In this document: positions 1 through 9,521 of the stretch, piece after piece
How positions within the stretch are numbered: position 1 is the first letter of the stretch
How the letters are laid out: every line of letters begins with the position of its first letter
From: Flavobacteriaceae bacterium
GTDB lineage: Bacteria > Bacteroidota > Bacteroidia > Flavobacteriales > Flavobacteriaceae
Assembly: GCA_013215095.1 (NCBI GenBank)
Contig: JABSPM010000063.1
Location: forward strand, 32,960-96,959
Direction: 5' to 3'
Length of the DNA: 64,000 nt
Translations under genes and position numbers: made by a program
The notes under the pieces: generated by a model
Database searches by the model: none
The model's input: the letters and a program-made list of their open reading frames with translations, nothing else
Told to the model about the DNA's origin: nothing

Positions 1-434
1 TTATGAGTATCCACTCTTTTCTTTACAGCTGCTCCTTCTTCTTTAGCTGCCGCTAAAACTTCTGCCGCTAATTTTTGAGCCATAGATTTTTCGTTTCTTT
101 TTCTCGAAAAACTAATCAACCACTTCATAGCTGTTGATATTTTACGATCTGGACGAATTTGCATTGGTATTTGGAACGTCGCTCCACCAACACGACGACT
201 TCTTACTTCTACGTGAGGCATTACATTAGATAACGCATCTTTCCAAGTTTCTAAAGCGGTCTTTTCTTCATCTGTTTTCTTCTCTTCTACAATATCAATT
301 GCGTCATAAAAGATTTTGAACGCCACTGACTTTTTACCATCCCACATCATCATATTAACAAAACGGGTTACTAACTGATCGTTAAAACGCGGATCTGGTA
401 AAATAGGTCTTTTTTTAGCCTGTCTTTTTCTCAT
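1..434 (-). CDS. rpsG: 30S ribosomal protein S7, 3' end cut by window edge
   Basis: Ribosomal protein uS7 nucleates assembly of the 30S head by binding 16S rRNA near the decoding site. The minus strand from ATG at 434 reads [17 protein letters not shown] and continues through [20 protein letters not shown] and a C-terminal RVDTH, all typical of bacterial S7. 144 codons are present and the reading frame runs off the left edge; the family is usually about 156-158 residues, so roughly 14 are missing. It lies 24 bp downstream of rpsL in the same direction, the normal str-operon order (rpsL-rpsG-fusA). Certain identification; the end lies outside the window. Confidence 0.97.
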   Translation of the reverse strand, partial: MRKRQAKKRPILPDPRFNDQLVTRFVNMMMWDGKKSVAFKIFYDAIDIVEEKKTDEEKTALETWKDALSNVMPHVEVRSRRVGGATFQIPMQIRPDRKISTAMKWLISFSRKRNEKSMAQKLAAEVLAAAKEEGAAVKKRVDTH

Positions 435-458
435 GTCTTCTTTTTAAAAGTTGATTAA

Positions 459-833
459 TTACTTTTTAGGGCGCTTAGCACCATACTTAGATCTACGTTG
501 TGTACGTCCTTCAACACCAGCGGTATCTAAAGCTCCACGCACAATGTGATATCTAACTCCTGGTAAATCTTTTACCCTTCCACCTCTAACTAATACTATC
601 GAGTGCTCTTGTAAATTATGTCCTTCTCCTGGAATGTATGCATTTACCTCATTACCATTTGTTAATCTAACACGAGCAACTTTACGCATTGCTGAGTTAG
701 GCTTCTTTGGTGTTGTAGTGTAAACACGCGTACAAACTCCACGTCTCTGAGGACAAGAATTTAAAGCAGCCGATTTACTCTTCTTAGTTATTTTGGCTCT
801 TCCTTTTCTTACTAATTGTGAAATTGTTGGCAT
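459..833 (-). CDS. rpsL: 30S ribosomal protein S12
   Basis: Ribosomal protein uS12 sits at the decoding centre and controls translational accuracy. The 124 residues are full length. The loop [10 protein letters not shown] and the second conserved loop [12 protein letters not shown] are both intact, with the lysines whose substitution gives streptomycin resistance in other bacteria present, so the sequence predicts a drug-sensitive wild type at these sites. It is first in the operon with rpsG, and an exact Bacteroidota promoter lies about 45-75 bp upstream of the start. No anomaly is seen. Confidence 0.98.
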   Translation of the reverse strand: MPTISQLVRKGRAKITKKSKSAALNSCPQRRGVCTRVYTTTPKKPNSAMRKVARVRLTNGNEVNAYIPGEGHNLQEHSIVLVRGGRVKDLPGVRYHIVRGALDTAGVEGRTQRRSKYGAKRPKK

Positions 834-879
834 ATTATTCTATAATATTATTTTTTTAAACCCTCTTCTTAAAGGGCTG

Positions 880-909
880 CAAATTTAGAAATTAAAATCA
901 ATAATTCAA
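880..909 (-). promoter_or_regulatory. Promoter of the rpsL-rpsG operon
   Basis: On the minus strand TTG (909-907), a 19-nt spacer and TAAATTTG (887-880) match the Bacteroidota primary sigma consensus TTG-N17-23-TAnnTTTG exactly. Transcription should begin near 873, about 40 nt before the rpsL ATG. Inferred from the motif and its position. Confidence 0.65.
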
Positions 910-1008
910 ATCCTATACTATTAATTTTTAAAGCGCTAACCAAATTAAGCCAAAAACTATATCATATAGTTGTCATTTTTACGTTAGATTTACAAAAAAA
1001 TAGACTCC

Positions 1009-2706
1009 TTGGTTTTAAAAATTAACACAACTTTTATTCTAAACATTATACTGCTATTCGTATTCCAATTTACGGAATGCCAAAACCTATCATTACATAT
1101 TTCAGGTGAAGATCCCACACAAACCAAAATTATAGACTCTGTAGGTTACAAAAAAACATTCAAAGATTTGAAAAGTATAGAATTTGAAATAAAGATTCTA
1201 TCGGAGCAACTGCAAAACCTTGGATATATAGAATTGCAGCTAGAACCTTTAAAACAAAATACCTCAAAAACATTCACATTACACATAAATCTTAAACAGC
1301 ATTACCAAGATATATACATATATGACTATTCTAGTTATTTTTCACAAGAAGATGTAAAGCGTGTAAGCGCTCAAATTCATTCCGACTATTTTATTATTCC
1401 ATTATCTCAAACAAACTCCACCTTAAGCCAACTCAATAGAATCCTCATAAATAAAGGCGCGCCTTTCTCTACGCTACAATTACAGCATATCCAAAAACAT
1501 AACGCAACACATTTGAAAGCAATACTAACTCCTAGTTTGAGCCCGACACGAACTATTGACAATATCATTATCAAAGGTTACGAGAAATTTCCAAAATCGT
1601 ATTTAAAACATTTCTTAAAAATTAAAAAAGGCAATCTGTTTACCATTGAAACCTTAAAAACAAAAGCATCGCAATTACAATCTATTCCCTTTGCAAATGC
1701 AATCAAACCTCCAGAAATCTTATTTACCACAGACTCTACAGACATCTATTTGTATATAGAGCAGACCAAAATCAATTCCTTTGATGGTTTTTTAGGTTTT
1801 GGAACTAATGAAGACAGCAACAATATTGAATTTGACGGTTATTTAAACCTCATCTTAACAAACAACCTACATTATGGTGAATCTTTAAAATTAAATTATA
1901 AAAGCGATGAAATAGACCAAAAAACACTCAACATCAACCTCAATCTTCCTTACATATTCTCATCACCTTTGGGCACAGAATTAGAACTTAATATTTTCAA
2001 AAAAGACAGCACATTTACAACGACAAAACAAGCCGCAAATATCTTTTATCAACTCACACCAATCCAAAAGATTTTTACAGGGCTCACATCTATACAATCC
2101 AACAATTTACTCGAAATAAGCACTACTGAAATCAACGATTACAGCTCACAATTTTACAACCTTAGGTATGAATACATCAAAAACAACTTAAAATCTAGAG
2201 TGTTTCCTATAAATTTCGCCGTAAAAACGACATTAAGTACAGGTTTTCGAAAAACAACAGAAGACAAAACAACACAAAATAGCATAAATGTTTTTTTAGA
2301 AAAAAACTTTAAACTAAACGATTATAATAGCTTTTATATCAAGTACAATAGTGCTATACTTTTTTCTGAAAATTTCTTAAACAATGAGCTCTTTCGTTTT
2401 GGCGGCATCAACTCTATAAGAGGCTTTGAAGAGAACAGTATTGAGTCCAATGCATTTGGTGTTTTAAACACAGAATACCGCTATATTATTTCGCAAAACC
2501 TTTATATTCACAGCATTATAGACCTCTCATATTTCGAAAATCAGAATAACAATCTAAAAGAAAAACTGTTTGGATTTGGTTTTGGATTTGGTTTATTAAC
2601 ACAATCGGGCCTCTTAAAATTCAACTATGCAAACGGCAAAACCGAGAAACAAAACTTCAAATTTTCGGACTCAAAAATCCACATCAGCCTCACTGCAAAA
2701 TTTTAA
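1009..2706 (+). CDS. Omp85/BamA-TamA-like outer-membrane protein
   Basis: This is a predicted outer-membrane beta-barrel of the Omp85 superfamily, whose members insert proteins into, or move them across, the outer membrane. The N-terminus (residues 4-24) is a signal peptide ending near TECQ. A POTRA-like segment (IDNIIIKGYEKFP, about residues 184-255) precedes a barrel of about 300 residues. The barrel contains the family hallmark RFGGINSIRGF (about residues 462-472) and ends in a C-terminal aromatic residue, LTAKF. At 565 residues it is shorter than BamA (about 800) and closer to TamA or TPS-type members. No ATG precedes the signal peptide, so the start is taken as TTG at 1009; this is the least certain part. 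It is divergent from rpsL and monocistronic. The cargo cannot be told from the sequence. Confidence 0.8.
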   Translation: MVLKINTTFILNIILLFVFQFTECQNLSLHISGEDPTQTKIIDSVGYKKTFKDLKSIEFEIKILSEQLQNLGYIELQLEPLKQNTSKTFTLHINLKQHYQDIYIYDYSSYFSQEDVKRVSAQIHSDYFIIPLSQTNSTLSQLNRILINKGAPFSTLQLQHIQKHNATHLKAILTPSLSPTRTIDNIIIKGYEKFPKSYLKHFLKIKKGNLFTIETLKTKASQLQSIPFANAIKPPEILFTTDSTDIYLYIEQTKINSFDGFLGFGTNEDSNNIEFDGYLNLILTNNLHYGESLKLNYKSDEIDQKTLNINLNLPYIFSSPLGTELELNIFKKDSTFTTTKQAANIFYQLTPIQKIFTGLTSIQSNNLLEISTTEINDYSSQFYNLRYEYIKNNLKSRVFPINFAVKTTLSTGFRKTTEDKTTQNSINVFLEKNFKLNDYNSFYIKYNSAILFSENFLNNELFRFGGINSIRGFEENSIESNAFGVLNTEYRYIISQNLYIHSIIDLSYFENQNNNLKEKLFGFGFGFGLLTQSGLLKFNYANGKTEKQNFKFSDSKIHISLTAKF

Positions 2707-2766
2707 CAAAACCTTCTATTTTACTGAAACAAATGCAAAAAAAAATGAAATTTTAGCAAAGAATAA

Positions 2767-2797
2767 TTGCATTATTAACTTTTTATTATGATTTTTG
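2767..2797 (+). promoter_or_regulatory. Probable promoter of the susCD operon
   Basis: TTG (2767-2769), a 20-nt spacer and GATTTTTG (2790-2797) match the Bacteroidota consensus TTG-N17-23-TAnnTTTG at all but one base. The predicted start of transcription near 2804 leaves a leader of about 20 nt before the susC ATG. Confidence 0.45.
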
Positions 2798-2825
2798 GCG
2801 CAGACTAATTCAAATAAATTATAAA

Positions 2826-5800
2826 ATGAAAACAAAGTTTAGTGGAATTTTAACGCTATTACTGGCGTTTGTTGTGCATCTAACCTATGCGCAGGACAAA
2901 ACAATTTCAGGGACTGTTTCGGATGAATCCGGAATGCCTCTTCCTGGGGTTAATATTATTGTAAAAGGTACAACCAATGGAACCCAAACAGATTTTGATG
3001 GTAATTATAGCATCTCAACAAGCACTGGCAGTACATTAACTTTTACTTATGTAGGTTATAAAACAGTTGAACAGGTTGTAGGCACTTCTAACACTATCAA
3101 TGTAAAGATGGCAGAGGATGTATCTGAGCTTGAAGAAGTAGTTGTGACTGCACAAGGAATTAAGAAAGAAAAGAAAGCTCTTGGTTATGCGGTAAGTGAG
3201 GTTAAATCAAAAGATATCGAGCAGAAGTCTGACGGTGATATTGGACGTATCTTAAGAGGTAAGGCCGCAGGTGTAAATATTACAGCTTCAAATGGTCTTA
3301 GTGGTTCGGCAACAAATATCGTAATTAGAGGTTACACCTCGATTACTGGATCTAACCAACCCCTTTTTATTGTTGATGGTATTCCTTACGGAAGTGACAC
3401 CAATAGCCAATCAGCTTTCTTCGACAATACTACGGAGTCCAGTCGATTTTTAGATTTAGACCCAAATAATATAGCATCAGTAAATGTCTTAAAAGGATTG
3501 AGTGCAACAACACTTTATGGTTCTAGAGGACGTAATGGTGTTGTATTAATAACGACTAAGACAGGCTCAGCTAAAGACTCTAAAGGAAAAGCCAATTTAT
3601 CTATTTCATCATCAGTATTCTTTTCTGATCCACACTTGCCAGATTACCAAGATGATTATGGTGGCGGATTTAACCAAACATTTGGTTGGTTTTTCTCAAA
3701 CTGGGGGCCATCATTTAGCGATACAAATGAAGCAGCTTTCGGCGGCTTTTATAATAGTACATCGAATGGGACTATATATGTAAATCACCCAATAACCCAT
3801 AGTACAAACCCTGAAATTGTTGAAGAATTTGCTGATTTAGTAGGAACTCCTTACGAATACAAACCTTATAATAGTGTTGAAGACTTCTTTAGAACAGGAG
3901 TTATGCAAACACTCAATGTTTCTTTAGATGGTGGTAATTCTGATTATGGATATAGTGTTAATTATGGAAAAATGGAAGAGGAAGGTTTTACACCTGGCAA
4001 CTCTATAGCCAGAGATAATATAAGTATTGGAGGTAGAGCTACAAAAGGAAAACTAAAAGTGAATGGTACTTTAAACTACTCCAAAGTAGGATATAAATCG
4101 CCACCGATTGCAGCCTCTGCTGGATCTGGAGCTATTGGTGATGGTGCGTCATTATTTGGAGATTTAATGTATACTCCTCGTAATGTAAACTTACAAGGAC
4201 TTCCTTTTGAAAGACCAGGTGGAGGTAGTGTTTATTATAGAACCAGTAATGATATTCAAAACCCTTTGTGGACTGTTAAGAATTCTAAAACTGGACAAGA
4301 AGTCAACAGAATTACTTCTAACTTAGGGTTCAGCTATGATTTCTCAGAAAGCCTATCGGTTAATTACCGATATGGTATTGACACTTACACAGAAAATAGT
4401 TTTTACGCTCAAAATAGAGGGGGTATTGACGGAGAGACTCAAGGTATGTATAGAACAACTAATGTTGTGAGTACTATTAAAGATCATACTTTTAGTTTCA
4501 ACTATAATACCGATATTACTGAAAACTTTGATATTAGAGCAGTTGTAGGTTTCAATTCAAACGGTAGAGAATATGATAGAGATGGTCTTGAAAGTTCAAA
4601 ACAAATTGTTTTTGGAGTACAAAGGCATTATAACTTTACAGATGTTTCTTCTGAGAACTCTTTTAGTGGTAATAAATTCCAAAATACAACACGTGTAAAC
4701 CAAGTTGGGGTTTATGGAGATGTTACTTTAGGATTTAAAAACTACCTGTTTTTTAATGCTGCGTTAAGGCATGACTGGTCTTCCACTCTAGAAGAAATTA
4801 ATAACAGCGTTACCTATCCTTCTACAAGTATTTCTTTCTTACCTACTTCAGCTATTGAAGGTTTACAATCTCAAAAAGGACTTAACTATATGAAGTTACG
4901 TTTAGGTTATGGTACTTCTGCAGGTTTCCCAGACGCATATAATACTAGAACAGTATTAGGACTAGATGGAAGAACTTTCGTTGATGCTGATGGAACCTTA
5001 ATATCTAGTAACAGTACGGGTAACTTTAGAGGGAATCCAGACCTAAAGCCAGAGTTAATTAGTGAGATTGAATTTGGTATGGATACAAAATTCTTAGACA
5101 ATAGATTTACTTTGAATACGAGTATATTTAAGAAACAAACTGAAGATCTATTAACATATAAGGACCTAGACCCTTCAACAGGTTATACTCAAACTCAAAT
5201 TAACGGTGGTAGCCTAGAAGTCGTTGGTTTGGAACTTGATTTTGGTGCAGAAATTTTAAGGTCTGATAACGAAGGAGGTCTTAACTGGGGTATAAATGCT
5301 ACTTTCTATGCTGATGAATCTGAGATTACTTCATTACCTGACGGTATTGACAGAATATACATTGGATCTCGAGGCTATACTGATGATGCTGCAAATGCTG
5401 CCGTTGTTGGTCAACCTTACGGTGTATTCTTAGGGACTGCTGTACAAAGAGATGATAATGGAAATATGATTGTTGGTGCTGATGGTAACTACCTTGAAAC
5501 AGCTGACAACACAAATATTATTGGTGATCCAAACCCAGATTGGACGAGTACTTTCAGCACAAACGTTTCATACAAAGGATTTACTTTAGGCGCATCAATC
5601 GGCTATAGACACGGTGGAGATATATTCTCATACACTACAGCTACTCTAATTAATAGAGGTTTAGTTGATTTCCCAGTTGACAGAAATCACACTATCATAC
5701 TGCCTGGAGTTACTCAAGATGGAAGTGTAAATACGACTCAAATTAATGCAACTGACTTAGCTTTTTCAAATTGGTTATATGGTGCTACAGAATTTAAAAT

Positions 5801-6062
5801 ATTTGACGGATCTACCATTAGATTAAACGAAGTAAGCTTATCTTATGATTTACCAAATAAACTTATAACTAAAACTCCTTTTACAGGAATATCTTTCAAG
5901 ATATCAGGATCGAATTTATGGTACAAAGCTGTAAACATGCCTGAAGGAGTGAATTTTGATACAAATTCATTAAGTACAGGTGTTGGTAACAATATAGGTC
6001 TTGAGTATTTAACCGGACCAAGTGCTAAGAGATACGGATTTAGCTTAAAGTTAAACTTATAA
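2826..6062 (+). CDS. SusC/RagA-family TonB-linked outer-membrane transporter
   Basis: This is the channel half of a SusCD pair, which imports oligosaccharides or peptides across the outer membrane using TonB energy. A signal peptide (residues 1-22, ending TYAQ) is followed by a carboxypeptidase-regulatory-like domain (about 24-110, GTVSDESGMPLPGVNI). The TonB plug (about 115-240) has the family signature ending in VDGIPYG, and the barrel ends in SLKLNL. 1078 residues is normal for the family. susD follows after 10 bp and a lipoprotein gene after that, one operon. No glycoside hydrolase, peptidase or regulator adjoins it, so the substrate cannot be inferred. Its motif KKALGYAVSEVK is shared almost base for base with the alpha-2-macroglobulin gene at 18072-24134. 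Confidence 0.95.
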   Translation: MKTKFSGILTLLLAFVVHLTYAQDKTISGTVSDESGMPLPGVNIIVKGTTNGTQTDFDGNYSISTSTGSTLTFTYVGYKTVEQVVGTSNTINVKMAEDVSELEEVVVTAQGIKKEKKALGYAVSEVKSKDIEQKSDGDIGRILRGKAAGVNITASNGLSGSATNIVIRGYTSITGSNQPLFIVDGIPYGSDTNSQSAFFDNTTESSRFLDLDPNNIASVNVLKGLSATTLYGSRGRNGVVLITTKTGSAKDSKGKANLSISSSVFFSDPHLPDYQDDYGGGFNQTFGWFFSNWGPSFSDTNEAAFGGFYNSTSNGTIYVNHPITHSTNPEIVEEFADLVGTPYEYKPYNSVEDFFRTGVMQTLNVSLDGGNSDYGYSVNYGKMEEEGFTPGNSIARDNISIGGRATKGKLKVNGTLNYSKVGYKSPPIAASAGSGAIGDGASLFGDLMYTPRNVNLQGLPFERPGGGSVYYRTSNDIQNPLWTVKNSKTGQEVNRITSNLGFSYDFSESLSVNYRYGIDTYTENSFYAQNRGGIDGETQGMYRTTNVVSTIKDHTFSFNYNTDITENFDIRAVVGFNSNGREYDRDGLESSKQIVFGVQRHYNFTDVSSENSFSGNKFQNTTRVNQVGVYGDVTLGFKNYLFFNAALRHDWSSTLEEINNSVTYPSTSISFLPTSAIEGLQSQKGLNYMKLRLGYGTSAGFPDAYNTRTVLGLDGRTFVDADGTLISSNSTGNFRGNPDLKPELISEIEFGMDTKFLDNRFTLNTSIFKKQTEDLLTYKDLDPSTGYTQTQINGGSLEVVGLELDFGAEILRSDNEGGLNWGINATFYADESEITSLPDGIDRIYIGSRGYTDDAANAAVVGQPYGVFLGTAVQRDDNGNMIVGADGNYLETADNTNIIGDPNPDWTSTFSTNVSYKGFTLGASIGYRHGGDIFSYTTATLINRGLVDFPVDRNHTIILPGVTQDGSVNTTQINATDLAFSNWLYGATEFKIFDGSTIRLNEVSLSYDLPNKLITKTPFTGISFKISGSNLWYKAVNMPEGVNFDTNSLSTGVGNNIGLEYLTGPSAKRYGFSLKLNL

Positions 6063-6072
6063 GAAAAACATC

Positions 6073-7734
6073 ATGACAATGAAAAATAAAATAAAACAAA
6101 TAATTCTATCCTGTTTAGCCATAACGCTTTTCTTTGGATGTGAGACGACCGAGCTCAATTTAGTTGAATCTCCTAATAACCTTCCAACTGATCAAGGTGA
6201 TATAGACTTTTTTCTAAATTCTATTCAAGTACAAACGGCTTATTTCTTCGAAGACGTCACAGAAGAAGGTATGGAGGTTACTCGTATAGCTCAATTGTAC
6301 GGACCACTTTACGATAATGCGTATGGCGCATCAAACTTTAATACCCCTTGGTCTAGAGTTTATGCTTCAATTATTTCTGACGCACGAACATTAAAACCAT
6401 TAGCTGAAGAATTAGGAATGTATTCTCATATAGGAGTTTCTCAAATATTAGAAGCTTATACAGTAGCTACCTTAGTAGATTACTTTGGTGATATCCCGTA
6501 TCGTGAGAGTAACAATGGTATTTCAGACAATCCAATATCAGACCCAGGAGCGCAAATTTACGCTGACCTAATAGTATTGCTAGATGATGCAATTACTAAT
6601 CTTGAACGAGATGAGGAATTTAATTTTGACAATGATTTATTCTATGGTCTAAATACTGATAATGATGAAAAGTGGATTAAACTTGCGAATACTCTTAAGC
6701 TTAAGCTATATCTACAGACAAAATTAGTAGATGACAATGCTGCTACTGAAATTAACTCTATTATAGCTTCTGGTAATTATATTACAGATGCTGCTGACGA
6801 TTTTCAGTTTAACTGGGGAACAAGTGACAATGACCCAGACAGTAGGCATCCAATTTTTGCAAGGAACTTTGAGGACGGTGGTAGTATCACCGATTATATG
6901 AGTAACCATTTAATGTTTGAAATGAACGCAGGATATTCAGACAAAACAGTAGTTGACCCAAGATTAAGATACTATTTCTATCGTCAGGGTAGTGAAAATG
7001 CTACAGACGCTGGCGAGGCTGATTGTGTAGGCAGCTTACCTCCAGACCACTATGACTTCAGCGGACCTTACTGTATGATTCCATTCCCTGGTTATTGGGG
7101 TAGAGATTGTGGCGACAATGGAGGTACACCTCCAGATACTGGCAAAAGAGCAACATGGGGCTTGTATCCAATTGGTGGAAACTTTGATTCAAACCAATAT
7201 GAAGCTATTATTAGTAGAAATATTGCTACGAATGGTGCTGGTATTTCTCCAATCATGCTATCTAGCTTTGTTGATTTCATGCTTGCAGAAGCTGCTTTAA
7301 CTATAGGAACAACAGGAGATGCAGCTACTTATTTGGAAAGTGGTATTAATAAATCTATAAATAAGGTAATGAACTTCAGAACTGACGTAATTGAAGATGA
7401 TTCTTTTGTTCCTTCAGCTACAGATGTTACAGATTATGTTACTGAAGTCATGACAAACTTTAACGCAGCTAATGCAGATGGTAAAATGGACATTATTGCA
7501 TCCGAATATTTCATTGCCCTTTTTGGAAATGGTATTGAAGCTTTTAACACTTACAGAAGAACAGGTAAGCCTGATAACCTCCAACCTTTAAGACAAGTTG
7601 ATGCTGATAATTGTATTAGGTCATTCTTATATCCAGATGACCATTCAAATCAAAACTCTAATGTAACACAGAAGCCTGATGTCTATCAAAAAGTATTTTG
7701 GGATACTAACCCAGATACAGGGTTTATTAACTAA
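6073..7734 (+). CDS. SusD/RagB-family nutrient-binding lipoprotein
   Basis: This is the surface lid and ligand-binding partner of the preceding SusC. A lipoprotein signal ends in LFFGC (Cys about residue 23). The mature protein is acidic and helical with TPR-like segments, and it contains the conserved FGDIPY stretch (about residue 140) seen in SusD-like proteins. 553 residues fits the family. Two ATGs lie close together (6073 and 6079); either could be used. It is translationally coupled to susC with a 10-bp gap and followed by a lipoprotein gene 16 bp downstream. The ligand is unknown. Confidence 0.92.
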   Translation: MTMKNKIKQIILSCLAITLFFGCETTELNLVESPNNLPTDQGDIDFFLNSIQVQTAYFFEDVTEEGMEVTRIAQLYGPLYDNAYGASNFNTPWSRVYASIISDARTLKPLAEELGMYSHIGVSQILEAYTVATLVDYFGDIPYRESNNGISDNPISDPGAQIYADLIVLLDDAITNLERDEEFNFDNDLFYGLNTDNDEKWIKLANTLKLKLYLQTKLVDDNAATEINSIIASGNYITDAADDFQFNWGTSDNDPDSRHPIFARNFEDGGSITDYMSNHLMFEMNAGYSDKTVVDPRLRYYFYRQGSENATDAGEADCVGSLPPDHYDFSGPYCMIPFPGYWGRDCGDNGGTPPDTGKRATWGLYPIGGNFDSNQYEAIISRNIATNGAGISPIMLSSFVDFMLAEAALTIGTTGDAATYLESGINKSINKVMNFRTDVIEDDSFVPSATDVTDYVTEVMTNFNAANADGKMDIIASEYFIALFGNGIEAFNTYRRTGKPDNLQPLRQVDADNCIRSFLYPDDHSNQNSNVTQKPDVYQKVFWDTNPDTGFIN

Positions 7735-7750
7735 ATAAATATATAGAAAA

Positions 7751-8719
7751 ATGAAAAAAAATTTATTAATAATTCCGTTTATTGTAGCTTTAATCTTCAC
7801 ATCATGTGAAGATGATTCAAAGATTAATTATAACGGAGATTTTGAATTAGGAGCTGTTTTGACAACAGTAGAAGAAGGTGACAATGTATTCAACCTATTT
7901 GATCCTGAAAACTCAACACTATCTGTAACTGTCGAGTTTAATGATTTTAAAAATAACGACTCAATGTCGAAAGTAGATATTTATGTGGATTACATTGATA
8001 CATCGTTAGATAACAATAATGAGGTGCAAGAATATGATGAAGTATTAATAGGAACTATGACTTCAGCAGATTTTAGTGAAACAAGTGCTGCGGGAAGACC
8101 GCAAGGAACTTATTCTGTTATTGGTCAAGATATTTTAGATGCTGTGGGTGTTCCTTCTACAGCATTAAATGGCGGTGATGTTGCATTAATACGATTTGAA
8201 TTACATTTAAATGACGGTAGAATATTTACAAACACGAATACCGGAACGAATGTTGCTAATACCTCTCATTTGACTCCATTTAGATACAGTTCGTCTTTAG
8301 TATGCCTATTTGACAACGATAGTTTCTTTACTGGAAGCTACTTACTAGAACAAATTTCAGGTAATGATCCTTTTTACCCTCAATACGGTCAGTCTTTTGG
8401 AACTCAAACAGTTAACATAGTAGCTAACTCAACTGAAAGAAGTTTTGACTTTGCTTATTTCCCTGACGTTTTTGGTTCTGATTATAAATTTACTATGAAT
8501 ATTGTTTGTGGTAAGTTAGAAATGTCAACGGACAGTAATTCGGGCACTTTGGGTTGTGGTGATGGAACTATACAAGGTACTCATGATGAAGATAATCCAG
8601 TTTATGTTGATGTAAACGGTAGTGATGATAGTTTTGACTTGTACTTCAAAGACTTTGTAAACGATGCTGGTTGTCAAACAGGCTCTGTAGACATGGTACT
8701 TCGTTTAACAAGACAATAA
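7751..8719 (+). CDS. Putative surface lipoprotein, third gene of the susCD operon
   Basis: A 322-residue lipoprotein with lipobox FTSC (Cys about residue 19), followed at once by EDDS. An acidic stretch next to the cysteine is a known signal for export of lipoproteins to the cell surface in Flavobacteriia. The rest looks like beta-rich immunoglobulin-like modules with many Asp, Ser and Thr and a few Cys. I recognise no named domain. Genes in this position after susD often encode surface ligand-binding proteins; that role is inferred from position only. The strong terminator after it marks the end of the operon. Confidence 0.75.
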   Translation: MKKNLLIIPFIVALIFTSCEDDSKINYNGDFELGAVLTTVEEGDNVFNLFDPENSTLSVTVEFNDFKNNDSMSKVDIYVDYIDTSLDNNNEVQEYDEVLIGTMTSADFSETSAAGRPQGTYSVIGQDILDAVGVPSTALNGGDVALIRFELHLNDGRIFTNTNTGTNVANTSHLTPFRYSSSLVCLFDNDSFFTGSYLLEQISGNDPFYPQYGQSFGTQTVNIVANSTERSFDFAYFPDVFGSDYKFTMNIVCGKLEMSTDSNSGTLGCGDGTIQGTHDEDNPVYVDVNGSDDSFDLYFKDFVNDAGCQTGSVDMVLRLTRQ

Positions 8720-8740
8720 AATAAATATTTATCACCTATT

Positions 8741-8774
8741 AAAAGACTGAGGAATCTATTCCTCAGTCTTTTTT
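8741..8774 (+). terminator. Intrinsic terminator of the susCD operon
   Basis: Stem GACTGAGGAAT (8745-8755) and its perfect complement (8758-8768), extended by AAAA/TTTT on the flanks and followed by a T run. It sits 21 bp after the lipoprotein stop codon and just before rlmB. Confidence 0.9.
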
Positions 8775-8786
8775 ACTTTAAACCCT

Positions 8787-9521
8787 ATGCCTATTACAAC
8801 TAAAATATTTGGATTAAGAGCAGTTATAGAAGCCATAAATTCTGGAGAAACTATCGATAAAGTATTTCTTCAAAAAGGCTTAAAAGGAGAACTATTTCAT
8901 GAGTTAGAAGCTCTATTAAGGGCAAATGCTATAAGCGCCTCTTATGTGCCTGTCGAGAAACTCAATCGATTAACACGTAAAAACCATCAAGGGATTGTTG
9001 CTAACGTCTCTCCTATTGCTTTCCATGACTTGGATGAACTTGTGCAAAACACAATTAACACAAAAAAAACTCCTCTTTTTCTTTTACTCGACCAAATTAG
9101 TGATGTCAGAAATTTTGGAGCCATTATCAGAACAGCAGAATGTACGGGCGTTGACGGTATAATCATTCAGAAAAAAGGGGGTGCACCCCTCAATGGAGAT
9201 ACCATAAAAACTAGTGCAGGAGCTATATTTAAAGTTCCCATCTGCAAAGTAGATCATATTAAAGATGCCATGTTTCACCTTCAAGCTTCCAATATCAAAG
9301 TTGTTGCTGCTACAGAAAAAACAGAAGATCAAATCTATGATATTGACCTCAAAGCTCCTTGTGCTATTATAATGGGTTCCGAAGGCAAGGGTGTTTCTCC
9401 TTCTGTTTTAAAACTCGTAGATGCTAAGGCAAAATTACCTATGCTTGGCGATATTGGGTCTTTAAATGTATCTGTTGCTTGCGGTGCGTTTTTGTACGAA
9501 GCGGTTAGACAACGCCTTTAA
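8787..9521 (+). CDS. rlmB: 23S rRNA (guanosine-2'-O-)-methyltransferase RlmB
   Basis: A SpoU/TrmH-family 2'-O-methyltransferase that modifies G2251 (E. coli numbering) in the 23S rRNA peptidyl-transferase region using SAM. The N-terminal substrate-binding domain (1-75) begins IFGLRAVIEAI. The SPOUT knot follows, with motif 1 NFGAIIRTAE (about 110-120), motif 2 IIMGSEGKGVS (about 192-202) and motif 3 IGSLNVSVACG (about 222-232). 244 residues is full length. The stop overlaps the convergent rhomboid gene by 4 bp. Confidence 0.93.
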   Translation: MPITTKIFGLRAVIEAINSGETIDKVFLQKGLKGELFHELEALLRANAISASYVPVEKLNRLTRKNHQGIVANVSPIAFHDLDELVQNTINTKKTPLFLLLDQISDVRNFGAIIRTAECTGVDGIIIQKKGGAPLNGDTIKTSAGAIFKVPICKVDHIKDAMFHLQASNIKVVAATEKTEDQIYDIDLKAPCAIIMGSEGKGVSPSVLKLVDAKAKLPMLGDIGSLNVSVACGAFLYEAVRQRL

